The notes under the pieces are model-generated. The model had not been told where the DNA came from, ran no database searches, and saw only the letters and a list, made by a program, of their open reading frames with translations. Shown here in pieces: positions 46,829 to 58,716 of a DNA stretch of 64,000 bases. A program made the position numbers and the translations under genes. The stretch's first letter is position 1. The number at the start of each line of letters is the position of its first letter. The stretch is taken from contig CAJNDS010002349.1 in the NCBI GenBank assembly GCA_905221605.1, positions 1-64,000 of the forward strand. The letters are read 5' to 3'. The stretch comes from Symbiodinium natans (Eukaryota; Sar; Dinophyceae; Suessiales; Symbiodiniaceae).

Positions 46829-48708
46829 CTACTGACACTGCATGAGCATGGGGCCGGAGACTGCACCAGGTACTGGGAGTGCGCGGCCAGGAGGGCCCGG
46901 TGGGCCTTGTGCAGGGTCCGACGGACCTGTCAAGGCCCATCGGAGGACTGCATTGAGGGCTCGCTCGCGGAGTGCTGTGGGCTGATCAAGGCCGTTGAGG
47001 CTCAAAGAGCGAGTTGGGCCGATGCCTGCAGACCGCCCACCACACCCCGGCGCCCATTTCTGTACGCCCAACGCCTGGGACAAGTGCTCCTCGTGGCCTG
47101 GCCATAAGCATTTGTAAAAGTAGTGTGCGGGCTCCCATCCTTCTGGATACTGAGCCCTACGGTCCCAGCATCCTTCTTGGTCAACGTCCATCCAAATCAG
47201 ACCGTTCAACAAACGACACATTCGCTCAGAACTGAAAAGGCAATGGCCCTCCACAATCACTATGGGATGATGCTTGGTTGCCTCAAGAGTCGCATGCTCC
47301 ATCTTCTTCCAGTCTGTGGCATCAGGGGACTCCCAGTACGACAGCCACTTGCCGTGCTCCCAGGACCATGCCCCTGCCCCGGCACTGCTGCCCAAATCAA
47401 AGTCCTGCTGTGAGATCATCTTGGTCGAACGGGCTCCGTAACGCTCCCACAGCATGTACTGGAGCTCCTGCGCTAGGGACGTCTTGCCTGCCGAGGGGGC
47501 ACCTGTAATGCCAACAACACAAGCCGGCTTTCCTGGAGGAAGTCCCTTTATCAAGGGCCGCCCCCCCGGCGGTGCATAGGCAGAGTCGGGCATGTTCGTG
47601 CCAGAATCGGTCGTCTCACCACCAGCACTGTAACCGTTGACGCCATGCTTCTGGAAAACTTCCTCCTCCTTCGTCTCGTCATTCTCCTTGCCAGTACTCT
47701 CGGAGTCTCCTTTCCGGGCTGGGCGCTCGGATTTGGAGGTGCTCGGGCCATCATCGGCAAGCAAGTTGAAGTTTCTTTCGCCCCTGCTGGGAACGAACTT
47801 GGGCGGCTTCTTCACCGGAACATAGTTCTCGCCAAAGAGATCCTCCCGGTTCTCTAAGAGGTACTCAGCTGCTGATGGAGGGATTAGCGTTCGCACCATC
47901 TCTTCATCTCCCTCTTGCAGGGCTGCGAGGACATCTGTCGATGTGATGGCTCCAGGGAGCTCCTCCACGTAGTACACGGGCGCCCCAGCTGCCTCTGAAA
48001 GCTCGGCCGTCTCCTGAACAACTTTGTTGTTGGAGCCAGCCCGTCCCACAACCACCATGGCCTGCATGAACTTCGAGCCATTTTTGCACAGCTTCACGAC
48101 AGAGTCGGCCCCTACGACATTGAAAATCGTCACTCCACGGTTCTTATCCTGAAGTAGCTGAATCATCCGGCCAGGCGAGCCGAAGTTAATGCCCCTTGCA
48201 TCTGGCTTCAGCCACCCTCCATCGACTGAATGGCACGCCAGATCCAGGGCGGTCAGCCGATGCTTGTCGAGCATTGCATCAGCTTCCTTCTTTCGCTTGA
48301 TGAAATCTATACTCTTGATTGCCTCGGCGTCTCAGCACAATTCCACAACTTATGCAACTTGCACAAGGGTCACACAGTTCAACCGCGAACTTGCTGTAAC
48401 TGGTTCTGGCTTTAAGCTCCGCACTAGGAGACCGCCCACAACCTTGTAGCCTGCCTGCTCAACCCTTTTCCTGCTCTGCACCATCATGGCAATGTGGTGC
48501 TTGTGGACCTTCGCCATCACACTTTGCGTGACACACACACATACACACTGTCTGAAACATGGAAAGCCTACGCTGCCGTTGAAAGATGCCAGCAAGCCAT
48601 ACATAGTGCAGCGAATGCGGCTGGATTGAAGGCACCATGAATCAAAAGAAGAGCTTCATGTGGCTCATCTGTCGCAGCAGTGGACCCGGTTGCCGCAGGT
48701 GAGGGCAT
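46829..48708 (-). CDS. Fused NMN adenylyltransferase / nicotinamide riboside kinase (NAD salvage)
   Basis: Exons 48708-48622, 48508-48425 and 48322 onward. Start: MPSPAATGSTAATDEPHEAL is the first ATG after an in-frame TAA. Exons 1 and 2 join to build the nucleotidyltransferase motif GAFNPVHKHH (GxFxPxHxxH), then MMVQSRKRVEQAGYKVVGGL. Exon 3 gives the rest of the NMNAT fold (FNVVGADSVVKLCKNGSKFM; AITSTDVLAALQEGDEEMVR, where the usual ISSTxxR Arg is Leu; LIPPSAAEYL). After a polar linker of about 90 residues comes a P-loop kinase: VVGITGAPSAGKTSLAQEL (Walker A GAPSAGKT), SQQDFDLG, HHPIVIVEGHCLFSS, RRAQYPEGWEPAHYF, typical of nicotinamide riboside kinase. The order NMNAT then kinase is that of bacterial NadR. 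The 3' end is unsure: an AG/GC donor after HEEHLSQ (about 47070) could splice to SLNGLDQPTALRERALNAVL. Confidence 0.85.
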
Positions 48709-51700
48709 GCCATGCGGATCCGAAACCTTGCGGGCTTGTTCGGCATGTTCCGTCCATTGTTAACAAACGCGATCACTCACACATCTTTGGAGAAGTGATT
48801 GACTCAACCAATGCAGCCAAGAAGCTGCTACGACTCAAGAATGGGTCTAAGCTATGGGGAATTTAGAGTGTCCATGCGCGCTAGGCAAGAATGCCTGCGG
48901 GTCCAAGCAGCCGAGCTGAGACATCGTCAAAGCAATTGGAAAGCCATTCGTGTTGAGCTTTCTTTTGGAATCATTTTGAGTTTCACGCCGATTGCTGTCT
49001 TGGCGTTCCTTGGATGAGCCACGCACCCGTGGTGCGTCCTGCAACAGACATGTGCACGGCACGGCCCGAACGTGCAGAATGCCTACTCGGAATGTACATT
49101 GACACCAACACTCTTCGTAAGGCAACAGGCGCACCTTGGCAGCTCCAAGAGCATGTTCCACTGCTCGCAAAGCACGCTTGCAAGCAAGCGGACGACGAAG
49201 CAAAGCTGCTGCACGCGCATGATCCAAGCCTCATGCACCGGACATGGCAACTTTAAATTCAATCCGCCCGAGTGTCCGCCAACTCAGGCCGAAACCAACG
49301 CAGGCAACCTCGAAACAAAATGGAACAACATTGACATTGGGAAAACAAAGTTGCTCTGATTGCGAAAACCTCAGCACATACTGCTTCAGCGGACAGAATT
49401 CAGCGTGCTATCACGTGCGCGCAGGAACTTACGCAGTCGTGGCTACTCACAGTGCTGAGGGTGGTGCTGCAGCAAGTCTTTCTGGCTCACTTGCTGCTCT
49501 CTTGGCAAGTTCCTTCGCAAACGTGTCAGCTGCACTGTGTGTCCCACTAACGAGCTTGCTTCTGCTTGAGGTTCAAGCAATAGCCGGATCATGGAAGAAA
49601 GGACACGCAGCTCCTCCGATGCTGACGCATGATCCACGAAAAATGAAATACGAGGCAACACGGCGCAACTACAAAATTATTGCAGGCCTTTCTTGCACTT
49701 CCCTTTCAGCCAAAACCTGCGCCACTCACTGCGGCGATCATGCTCATGTTGATAACACTATTCGCATCCACGTTTCGAGAATCTCAGACACTGCCAAAAT
49801 AGCACAGCCAAGAACTCCTGGCCTGCAAGCTTCTTGCGTTTCAGACGGCACTCCTTCTGATCCTCTGCATGTTCAAGCGTGTCCATTATTGTGTCCGCCC
49901 TGCCCCCCCCCCCCCGGCAAGATTTGAACCACAGCAACTTCGCATGCAGTCCTTCGACTTCCGGAGGGGCTGCCTCTCTACGTAGCTGGCCCAGAAATCA
50001 AAACACGCAGAGCGCTGGATTGCCTACTACTCAGGGCAAGGCTGCCAGGGGCGGCCGGCTCAGGAGTGCGGCAATCTGCACTTCGTTAGTTCCACAACGT
50101 GCAGTGCCGGGAGCGAAGTGCAACAGGGCCTTCTTGACCTGCAACCCCTGGCCCAGCAGCGACCTGAAGATTGCATATGGACACCATGCATCCCAGTCGG
50201 GCCACCGAGCCATCGGTCGCCGCAATCCGGGCAGCCAGCCCCATGAAGCAACAAGTCGAAGCCTAAGTCAACGGACCACAACGGATCAAAACATGCCATA
50301 ACATGGAACAATCTTCGGCAAGGAGGACTGCGGTGGTTCTGTGAGGTCCGACGTCTGGCTTCAGCTCCCACTGCTGCAGTCGATGAAAAACAGACCTCCA
50401 GCTTCAAAAGGGAGTGGCAGATCGTCGTCGGATGTGGCATGCCACAGCATCATTTTAAGTCAAGAACTCAGCGACGGCGAGGTTTCCAGCCTTATCCCAC
50501 AGCTGCACGTGGGGACGTAGCAGGCGCCCAACCCCCGCAAAAACGCCTTACATCGCCTTACACTCCTAGCTGAGGCCTGGGCCCTGACACAGCCACGAAG
50601 CAGTGTATTGACGAGCCCTGAAGAGAACATAAACGACAGGACAGCCCGCGGTGGAGGCATGTGAAGATTGGTGATCCAATGTAAGAGTGCAACGCAAGTC
50701 GGGCTTGACCTTAGCACTGTGAGATGCGGATCAAACGTTTGCGCGAGGTCAGCTTATGAACAGTTGACGGTGCTGGATTTGGCGTCGGTGCGGATGTTTC
50801 TCGAAAGCAATCCTGTCAACCGCCGATCGCGACGTGGTCTAGCGGCCGCAAGCTTAGGGCAGGCATCCAACCACTGCCGCTGGCGTGTTGCCTTTAGCAC
50901 GGTGATCTGGGCAAGGCGAGTCAAAATGTCAGTCAGCGCAGCCGCTGACCGAGCAACTGCCGACTAATCAGGCCAAGCGATTGGGGTTTAGTGGCCTAAG
51001 TTTGAAGTTAGCCACCCAAGTACTCCATTCCCCCAAGACCCTCCAATCTCAAGCATTTTCCCAAACCTGCAACGATGCCCCCCCCCCCCCCCCCCCCAAA
51101 AAAAAATAGTCCGATACTACACCTGCCTGGAGCTAGGTCTGTAGAAATGAGGGATCAAGCTTGGGGTTGATCTTAGGGTTTTGGGTCCCGGGGCAGCAAA
51201 CCATAATGTCGACTTTTTGCAACGAGCTTGGCTATGTCGACTTCCCTCCTAATGTCTCATCCTTTTTTGCGGCCGCGCCGCATTTTGGCATTCTTTTTTG
51301 GGGGGAGGTATGAAGGGGAACTAATGACTGAGCTCGTGCAGTGCAATTGGGTGGCGGAGGGGGGTGGGGGGAATCGGGACATGATCTCAGAAGGTGTGGC
51401 CAAAGATTTTTTGCATGTCCTCGGATCACCAGGCCAGGGCGATTACGCGGCCACTGGTCTCACAGAATGTGCATGGAGAAGGACCAGTGCCAGCACCTGC
51501 CACATTTGGAGGGTTTTCTAGGCCGTACCTGGGACGCGCAAGGAGGTGCAAAGACCAAGACTCAGCCATCAGACGTATTCATTAGCTACAATTAAGGACC
51601 AGGTGCGAAAAGATATGCCGGGACATGCCCTTGACATCACCGTCTATGTGGACAGGCCGCACAGTCTGCAAAAGCGGCGTACCGAGCAGATGCATCTGCG

Positions 51701-52990
51701 CCCTTTGGAAGGTAAATGATGGCGACTGGATTAACAAAGCAGCACCTTTTCTCGCAGCTGAAAGCTTAAACAACACCGTCTTGCTTGAATGCCCAGGGAA
51801 ATAACAGGCCAGGCACCAGAAACTTCACAAGGAAGTTCATTCGCCAGATTAGCCTGGGCCAGCAGACATCTCAGGCACCTATGTATAGTTACCGAAGCAC
51901 ATTCTTAGACTACATGTTCGACGCCAGAACTGAAGTCTACCACAGCCGAGTGGCTCCAGGCCAAAGAAGAAGAGAAACAAAGCATGGATGCCCAAAGTGG
52001 CTGCTACGCCTCAGGGTTTAGGGTTTAGGATTCAGGATGGTCCCGCCTTGAGGCACAGTCGTGCACTTTCAAGCTCATGAATTGCAATGGCAGAGGAGAT
52101 TTCACTGAGATTGTGGCGAAACTTTCGTGGGCACTGGCTAAGTGGCACTTGCGGCACCTGTGGCCGGACATATCACCAAGGTCAGTGGTCATTGCTGGCA
52201 CCTATATCCGCCGAGGCCTCGGGCCGAAGGTGTATAGGTTGTCAGAACAGGCACCCCCCTCCAAATCCTCCCCCCAAGCCCAAAGCCACTTTTCGGCCCC
52301 CTTTTTTTGCTTCAAATGGGTAACCCCCCTAGGAGAGGAGGGTCCGCAAGCGGATGTCTCGCCAGGACCAGAGGCAGTTGCAGCCCCCCCCCCCCCCCCC
52401 CCCCCCCTCCCACCTCCCCCCACCCCACCTCCCCCCTCCCCCCCACCCTGCCAAAAAGTCGCCTGAAACCTTAAGGGGCCTGGCTCAACCCTACGATCAC
52501 TCCAAGCCGAACCCTAAACCCAAAAAAACCCTCAACCCCAAAGCGTGAACCTTGAGCCCTAAACTAACCCTCAACCCCAAACCCCAAACCATAAACCCGG
52601 AACCCTCAACCCTCAACCCTCAACCCTCAACCCAACCCTTATTGCTTGGGGTCCAGCGACTTGGGCGCTGCGGAATCACCATGCTCACGCGGATGCGCTG
52701 GGCCGGGCCGAGGCGGGTCGCGTAGCGTTAAAATTATATTGCTGGCACCTGCCTGCTCGATCGTCTCTAAAGGAATCAACAAGGAGGCCATCCTGGGCAA
52801 CAGTTGACGCGTGCAGACGTGGACGGATGATGATGGTCCTTGCATGCTGCTACGAGTACAGCCGGGTGGCTGCCAGCCCAGAAGCCATGGTAGGCAGGCA
52901 AAATACGATCGGAGGAAGAAGGCATGGAGCATTGCCAACGCCTCAAGCGAAGACACACAGCATCACCGGACACCCACTCAACTCCAAAAC
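48709..52990. other. Unassigned region between NAD-salvage gene and 53 kb
   Basis: No gene I can assemble. Homopolymer C runs at 49906-49917, 51078-51098 and 52386-52407. Degenerate CCCTAAA-like sequence at 52495-52640 and a short TTTAGGG tract at 52014-52030. Some minus segments look coding (50130-50070, about 50960-50800) but have no family. Confidence 0.4.
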
Positions 52991-53279
52991 GCACAGCTGG
53001 GAAGCAAGCTAGCAGGATGTGCAGATACTGCCTGACGATGCAGCTTGCGTTAGACGCAGCCCATCCCGTGTGTTGATGCACAAGCAGTGCTCGCTCGTTG
53101 CGTGGCTGAGGTGCGGCAAATTCCCGCATAGGTTGGCCAAAATCCTTCATCCAAACAAGGGGGCCAGCTAGGAGCACAAGTGGACAGGTTCTGCCACAGT
53201 GAAGGGAAGTACAGAGCACAACCATGAAACAACAAAAAGGAAAACTAAGAAGTTGATGGAAAAACCAGGGAAAAGGCCG

Positions 53280-54945
53280 ACGTTGGAAGCACTTGGCCCT
53301 ATACGCGCATGTCCGGAAAACATTTCTCGCAGGTCCTGTCCCACGAAGGGCTTCCACGCTTGGCCTTCTTCGGCCCAAAATCAATCTCCAACCGACCCAG
53401 GGCAATCCACCGTTGCCAAGCCTCCTTATCAGCCGAGTGCAGTGACTTCTCAAGGGGCAGTCGCATGATGCTAACCAGGATGGGCTATTAGGCCTTAACA
53501 TCCCCATACTGAACCCTATAAAGGGCCCTGCAAGGGATTGTAGGGTATAACAGCCCATCCTGGTACCACATTGCTAACACAAGGCATCCACACCTCGCCA
53601 GTCTGTGGCTCTGCCAAGCCAAGGCAGTTGTGCCACGCAAGGCGGGCACCCAAGCTGGAGAAGATCGCTCCCGAGCCCTGCCACTTCAACAGCTCTTAAT
53701 GCTTCGCATGGCTCGATGCATCTGCATGTATTACCTCACTTGTTTCTTCTCCAAGTTTGTCAAAACCACAGTTTCTTGGGATTTGACCGCGGTGTTTCGA
53801 CGCTCACATTCGCAACACGCAGGAAAAGGCTTTTGGGGATTCAAGGTTGTGAGGGCCGCGGGTTTTTCGGGCCTGGGGCTTGGTGTAGGATTTGCGGCCC
53901 TAGAGCTTTGCGGGTCTTGTGGTTTCATCACGTTAGGATTTGCGGTTTTGAGGTTGTGGGTTCTTTGGGGCTTAGGGCTTTTGGTGGCTTGCGCTTTTCA
54001 GAGCTTACGAGTTTGTCACACTGCGCGGCGGTCAAAGGTATCTCGAATCTCAGTATGGAATCCGCAGGCGAGGATGCTGGTACGCGAGCAAGGGCCCGAC
54101 TTTAGGCAGCTGACCTGCTGCTCACATCTCGGACAACCCAGGTTTTCTATCCCGACCAAAAAGCTGGCGACTTTTTGGTGGCTTGGGGTCTCTAGGTTCA
54201 ACGGCACACTTCAGGGTGCCAGGAATGAATCGGTTCTCACAGCGCTTCACTTGTATGCAAGATGCGGTGGCTGCAGGGTCTGGGTGGGTCGCGGTTATAA
54301 GTCACGGAAGTTCTATTCCCTGCGCTCGCACGCAACTGCTGTCGTTTGCAGACAAAAGGGACGCAAGTGAGGCAACACATGAACGACAGAAAGCAGGCGA
54401 AAAAAAGCAGATACAAGTTGCTGCACTTCAGAGAATGCATCCAAACCTGGCCTCTTCGGACAAAGTCGCTGGCTCTGTTTCTGGGGAGTCCTCTGGGCAT
54501 GGACCCTGATCTTCAAGGGTCTTTTCACGCCTGCCTGCGCTGGGTCCTTCTCCGATTCTTCCGTGTTTATCTCAGGTTCTGCCGGCTCTGGCTCTACCTG
54601 ACGCACGGGCTTGCTCAGCACCTGGCGACGATTGTGGAACGGAGCCTTGCCATTCTCTTTCATCAAGTCTGGCAGCTTCGGAGCCTCGAAAATCCAAATT
54701 ATTCGCAGTATTCCGTTCTGTCATTCTGCTACATCACCATCTGCATGAGGCTGAGTGCTGCACATACACTGCCGCACATGAGCCCAGGAACAAAGACTTG
54801 CCAAGCCTTGCCCATGCCCACCAACATGGTGCTGTTTGGGGCTTCTTTTGGGCGCGCTGTTGCTGCAGTGGCCCTCGCATGTCCGACCAAGAAACTCCTG
54901 CAGCTCTTCTAGGCTGCCTGTGGGCTTGGGTCCTCTCATGCGGAA
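53280..54945 (-). other. Possible unknown multi-exon gene
   Basis: A series of minus-strand open segments bounded by AG/G-type sites: MRGPKPTGSLEELQEFLGRT with ATG near 54940; APKLPDLMKENGKAPFHNRR and a following acidic stretch (54690-54540, EPEPAEPEINTEESEKD); NRFIPGTLKCAVEPRDPKPP (54240-54125); WQGSGAIFSSLGARLAWHN (53700-53600); and KEAWQRWIALGRLEIDFGPK (53420-53320). They are in consistent order and orientation, but I recognise no domain and cannot close the splice phases. A MITE (53475-53563) would be intronic. Confidence 0.3.
53475..53563. mobile_element. MITE-like element, family A
   Basis: 89 bp, ends CCAGGATGGGCTATTA and its near-perfect inverse; interior AACCCTATAAAGGGCC shared with 29727-29827. 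Confidence 0.85.
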
Positions 54946-55860
54946 GATGTAAACACTCGTAGACAGCCATATAAATATACTTACGTATACATTTTTGACA
55001 AATACATGTGTTCTCTCTATATATATATATATATATGGACACCTAAGAGCCGTCACCCAAGAGGAGGCAACCGAATGCAACAACATCACGAGACGTCGTG
55101 AGGAGGCCACTGATGAGATCGACCACTCGTGAACGCGCACCAACAAGCTTTGGATCGGTCTAAACCCTAGACCCTGAACCCTATAAACCCGATAGACCAT
55201 ATAAAGCCTATAAACCCTATAAACCCTATAAACCCGATAAACCCTATAAAGCCTATAAACCCTAAAAACCCTAAACACCCTAAAAATCCCTATAAACCCT
55301 ATAAACCCTACAAACCCTATAAGACCTAAAAAACCTAAACCCCAAAATTCCATCTATAGGCATCCTTAACTCTCGTCCCTCTTGGAGTGCAGCGGAGGGC
55401 TCCTGAAGCTGCGGCAGACGCGGCTTCGTCTGCCCGGGCCTCGCGGTGCCATCGAAAGAGACGCGAAATCGCGCGCGGGCACCCCAAGTGGGAGAACAAG
55501 AATAAATCCTAATAGTAATAATAGTAATAATAACAATAATAATAAGAATTAATAAATAACAACAATAGTAATAATAATAATAATAAAGATAATAATAAGG
55601 CCTGCTCCTTCTTGGCGGCCTTTCTCCTGGCAGAGGGGAAGATTCGGTTTGCACAACCTTCTTGCCAAGACTCTTGAGCGGCAGCAGTGGTCCTCTCATT
55701 GCGCTGAGCATTCTTTGACATGTGGCTGGCACTGACCAGGCGGGGAAGGCCCTATTCAGTGGTCTGTCAGCGTCTTGACTGCTACTGGCTGCGGATGCCG
55801 TACGCACTTCGAGCACATTCAAAAACAAGCATTCGAAACCTTCATCACTCAACGGTGCTC
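54946..55860. repeat. (TA)n, CCCTATAAA 9-mer array and AT-trinucleotide run
   Basis: (TA)n at 55018-55036; about 20 copies of a 9-bp unit CCCTATAAA with variants (CCCGATAAA, GCCTATAAA) at 55160-55350; (AATAAT)n-like run at 55505-55600. The Tyr-Arg-Val repeats predicted from the 9-mer are artefacts. Confidence 0.9.
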
Positions 55861-57792
55861 AGTGATACTCGGCAAAGCGATTGAGTCATTAGGCTCTCGC
55901 GGGAGGCTCTTGATTCAACAGCTTCTCCAGGACCTGGGCCGTCACGCTAAACCTTGTTCAGACAAGCCGCCGAATGTCACCGATTCGTCCGGGTTGTCTT
56001 CAAAAAGAGATACCCTTGGAGCAGGGACATCTTTCGAGCCAGCATGAAGCAAAATCTGCAGAAGCTGCTTGCAGATTGAGTGAGCCCGATGGGCGAGATC
56101 AAACGAATTTAAGAAAGGGCTGCCAGAGAACATTGCAGAACTCTGCTGGGTCAGACCGTACCGCCATACTATTTACGAAGAGGGTACACTACTTGTACCA
56201 GAATCACTACTGCTCGTTAGGGCCTGCACCACTTGTCGGTTGTCTCCCAGTTGCATGGCCCCGATCAATGGGCACAGTAATCCATATTATCTGTGGACTC
56301 CCTACTGAGACTGCTCCTCGTTTCATCGTCTTTGTCAAACTCATGATTGAACTAGTCATGCCGGAGGGACCTAACCCAAGCTCAACTGAACTTGGAAAAT
56401 GAGGCCCGTAAAGGCTGACGCTTGAAACTCAGCCATCAGCAGAGTTTGCACCCTGAACATCGCCACATCGGCCTGCGATGCTGGACTCTGAAGTGGCTCG
56501 TATCTTAGGCGGTGTTGATGCTCCCGTTGCACGTGAAGGGACCAGGAAGACACAAAGCAAATAGAGATGAGGACAAGGCAGTAACCCTTCAGCAACGCTG
56601 TGCAGACCTGCAAGAGGCCACACGACGGAATCATAGTGGCTTCGCACAATTCCACACACGTATCTGCATGTAAACTGGCAGGTCGTGACCACTACGTTGG
56701 AACGAAGTCCAGCCGCAAGCATCTGAGTGAACGCCGAATCCTTTGTCACGAATGGATGATTTGCCACGAAAGTTCACATACACAAACTTTGAGTGCCTGG
56801 CAGCGCCAACCATGTCACCACCTGAACAAGGAAGAACAACAGGCAAAGCCCTCGGTAATCAATGGCAATCAAAACCTGCCGTGCGGAGGTTGAGGCCATC
56901 CGTTGCGGCCGCAACTCTGAACCGTCTCTGAAGTGCCCTGAGTGCCTGACTGTTGACATACGCGTTGATCAAGCTGGCATAGGCTTGGACACCTCGAGGC
57001 TTTGGGTCATGCCACTCCTGACTCCTGCCCACCCCTGCCAGCACATTGCATGGGCATGCCACTCGTGGTGCGCTACTGCGAAACACACTGCTAAAGGCAG
57101 AAGCTCGGCTGAAGCCCCCGTTTCTCGATCTCGCCGAAGGTCCTGACTGCCTTAGTTGCAGCTCAGGTCGGTCATCTTTGAAGCGCGGAAAAAACCCGCC
57201 CATGAGGCACAGGCATCATGTAGACGTCGGCGGGATGCAAAGTCAGCGATCTTCCTGAGTAGCGGCAGCTGCTCCGTTACAGGCAGCAGTCAGGCTCTCG
57301 TCGCATCTCATCGGTGGAGCGTGACTGACACGCACTCGGCTGTGTAAGGTGTGAAAGGAGAGGGTCCTGATCAACTGCTGGAGCGCGTCAGGACCTGAGC
57401 AAGTTGGCGATGTCTCGAAAGCCGGTGCTTGAAACAGCTGGTCCACGGCTGCGCTGCTTCGCAGGCTTCGTTGCGGGCATCTCCCCTCCTGCGCAACAAA
57501 GCACCGAAGCACGACTTCTTGCTGTGGGTCGCATCAGGACACGTACCTTGGCCTGCTTCCTCCTCCTGGCCATCACAGCTCAGGAGTGGCAAAAGAGTGT
57601 CGGTGCACGTCGCACAACTCGCGCTGGCAGAGCAGATTCAGAGAATCCCCTGGACTCCATGGGCTCCACCTGGACTCCTTTGATGGAGTCCTGGGCACTC
57701 CCCCCCCCTGTGCCACTGACATCCACCCACTGCCTACGCGCCTGGACCTGGGCACCTTTTTTGTGTAGCACTAACAACATGAAGGGACTAAG

Positions 57793-57896
57793 TTGGGATG
57801 TTCCCCCTTATAATATGCTAACACAGCCCTTCATCGGGATGATAATAGGGGGTACTATAATAGTCAGGACTGTTTGTTTTAGGGGGAACATCCCAA
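57793..57896. mobile_element. MITE-like element, family C
   Basis: 104 bp with perfect 16-bp terminal inverted repeats TTGGGATGTTCCCCCT. Interior CATCGGGATGATAATAGGGGG matches the family copy at 34742-34829. Confidence 0.88.
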
Positions 57897-58013
57897 GGAC
57901 TAAGCTTCCAACGGAGCCGGCACGGCTCCAAGGCTCTGCTGTCTGCTTCCACGCACTTTGCCTGGAAAGAACAGCCACTGCAGCCACTTCACATTGTTAA
58001 ATTGAACACATGG

Positions 58014-58125
58014 GGGTTTACGAACCTAGGGGTACCCTTTTCGGGGGTCCCTTTAAGGGGATCGTATACTACAGGGGGTATAAAGGGGTACCCCTATTTT
58101 GGACATATCCGCGTAGGAAAAACCA
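58014..58125. mobile_element. MITE-like element, family D
   Basis: Internal inverted repeat AGGGGTACCC...GGGGTACCCCT; aligned with 61258-61376 and, reversed, 13022-13118. Confidence 0.75.
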
Positions 58126-58716
58126 CTGCATTCTATTTTTTGCTCTGCGGAGCCACCATGAAAGGTCCACAGGGCGCACGAAAGTCTCAACAGCAACCGC
58201 CCTTGGGGCAAACTGCTCAAAGTGCGTCCCAAAGTGTGGCACGGCGCAATCTTGCCAGCCACATGGCTGTGGCAAACGTGCGTCGCACCATCACTGTCAT
58301 GTAAAGTAAATGCACAGTGCCGGAAAAGCCTGGTACGAGGCTGGCTGCACTTTATTGCTCTGATCGGATCTGTTTTTTGCAGCAAGGGGTTCGACAGATA
58401 GTTCCTTGTCATGTTTGGAAAGTTACAGCCAGAGTCGGCCACTGCACTGCCACACGAGCATGCCAACGCCCGGCGCTGGTGTGCTCGTAGACAGCACGGC
58501 TGTTAGACGGCTGTTAGCGCTCAGGACCTTCGCTCTCCTTCACCTGTGATGTCACAGCTCGGATAAGACATGTACATCAACATGAGCAGTGGACAGCAGT
58601 CACCCGGCCTGACGACGAACTAATTATCGATGCCTTCGGCATTCTTACAACCTGCGCCAAGGTGAAGGCATCTAGATTCTAGATACATACAAATACCTTC
58701 TCACCTCTTCCCTCGC

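Larger units (their letters stand above)
55860..58320 (-). other. Possible unknown multi-exon gene
   Basis: Minus-strand segments in order: about 58270-58160 (CGWQDCAVPHFGTHFEQFAP); about 57010-56930 (VQAYASLINAYVNSQALRAL, faintly PPR-like); about 56490-56425 (ADVAMFRVQTLLMAEFQASA); 56130-55985 (FDLAHRAHSICKQLLQILLH, then SKDVPAPRVSLFEDNPDESV); 55930-55885 (VLEKLLNQEPPARA). AG/G acceptors precede most. I cannot name the product; two MITEs lie within or next to it. Confidence 0.3.

Noticed and set aside
49244-49927. 227-codon plus-strand open frame
   Set aside because: No motif, irregular composition, ends in a poly-C/Pro run, and opposite to every supported gene.
52776-53558. 260-codon minus-strand open frame
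   Set aside because: Crosses a MITE at 53475-53563; another minus frame in 53320-53420 has more natural composition, so the long frame is probably chance.
57404-58000. 198-codon plus-strand open frame
   Set aside because: It runs straight through the family C MITE at 57793-57896 and has no recognisable domain.
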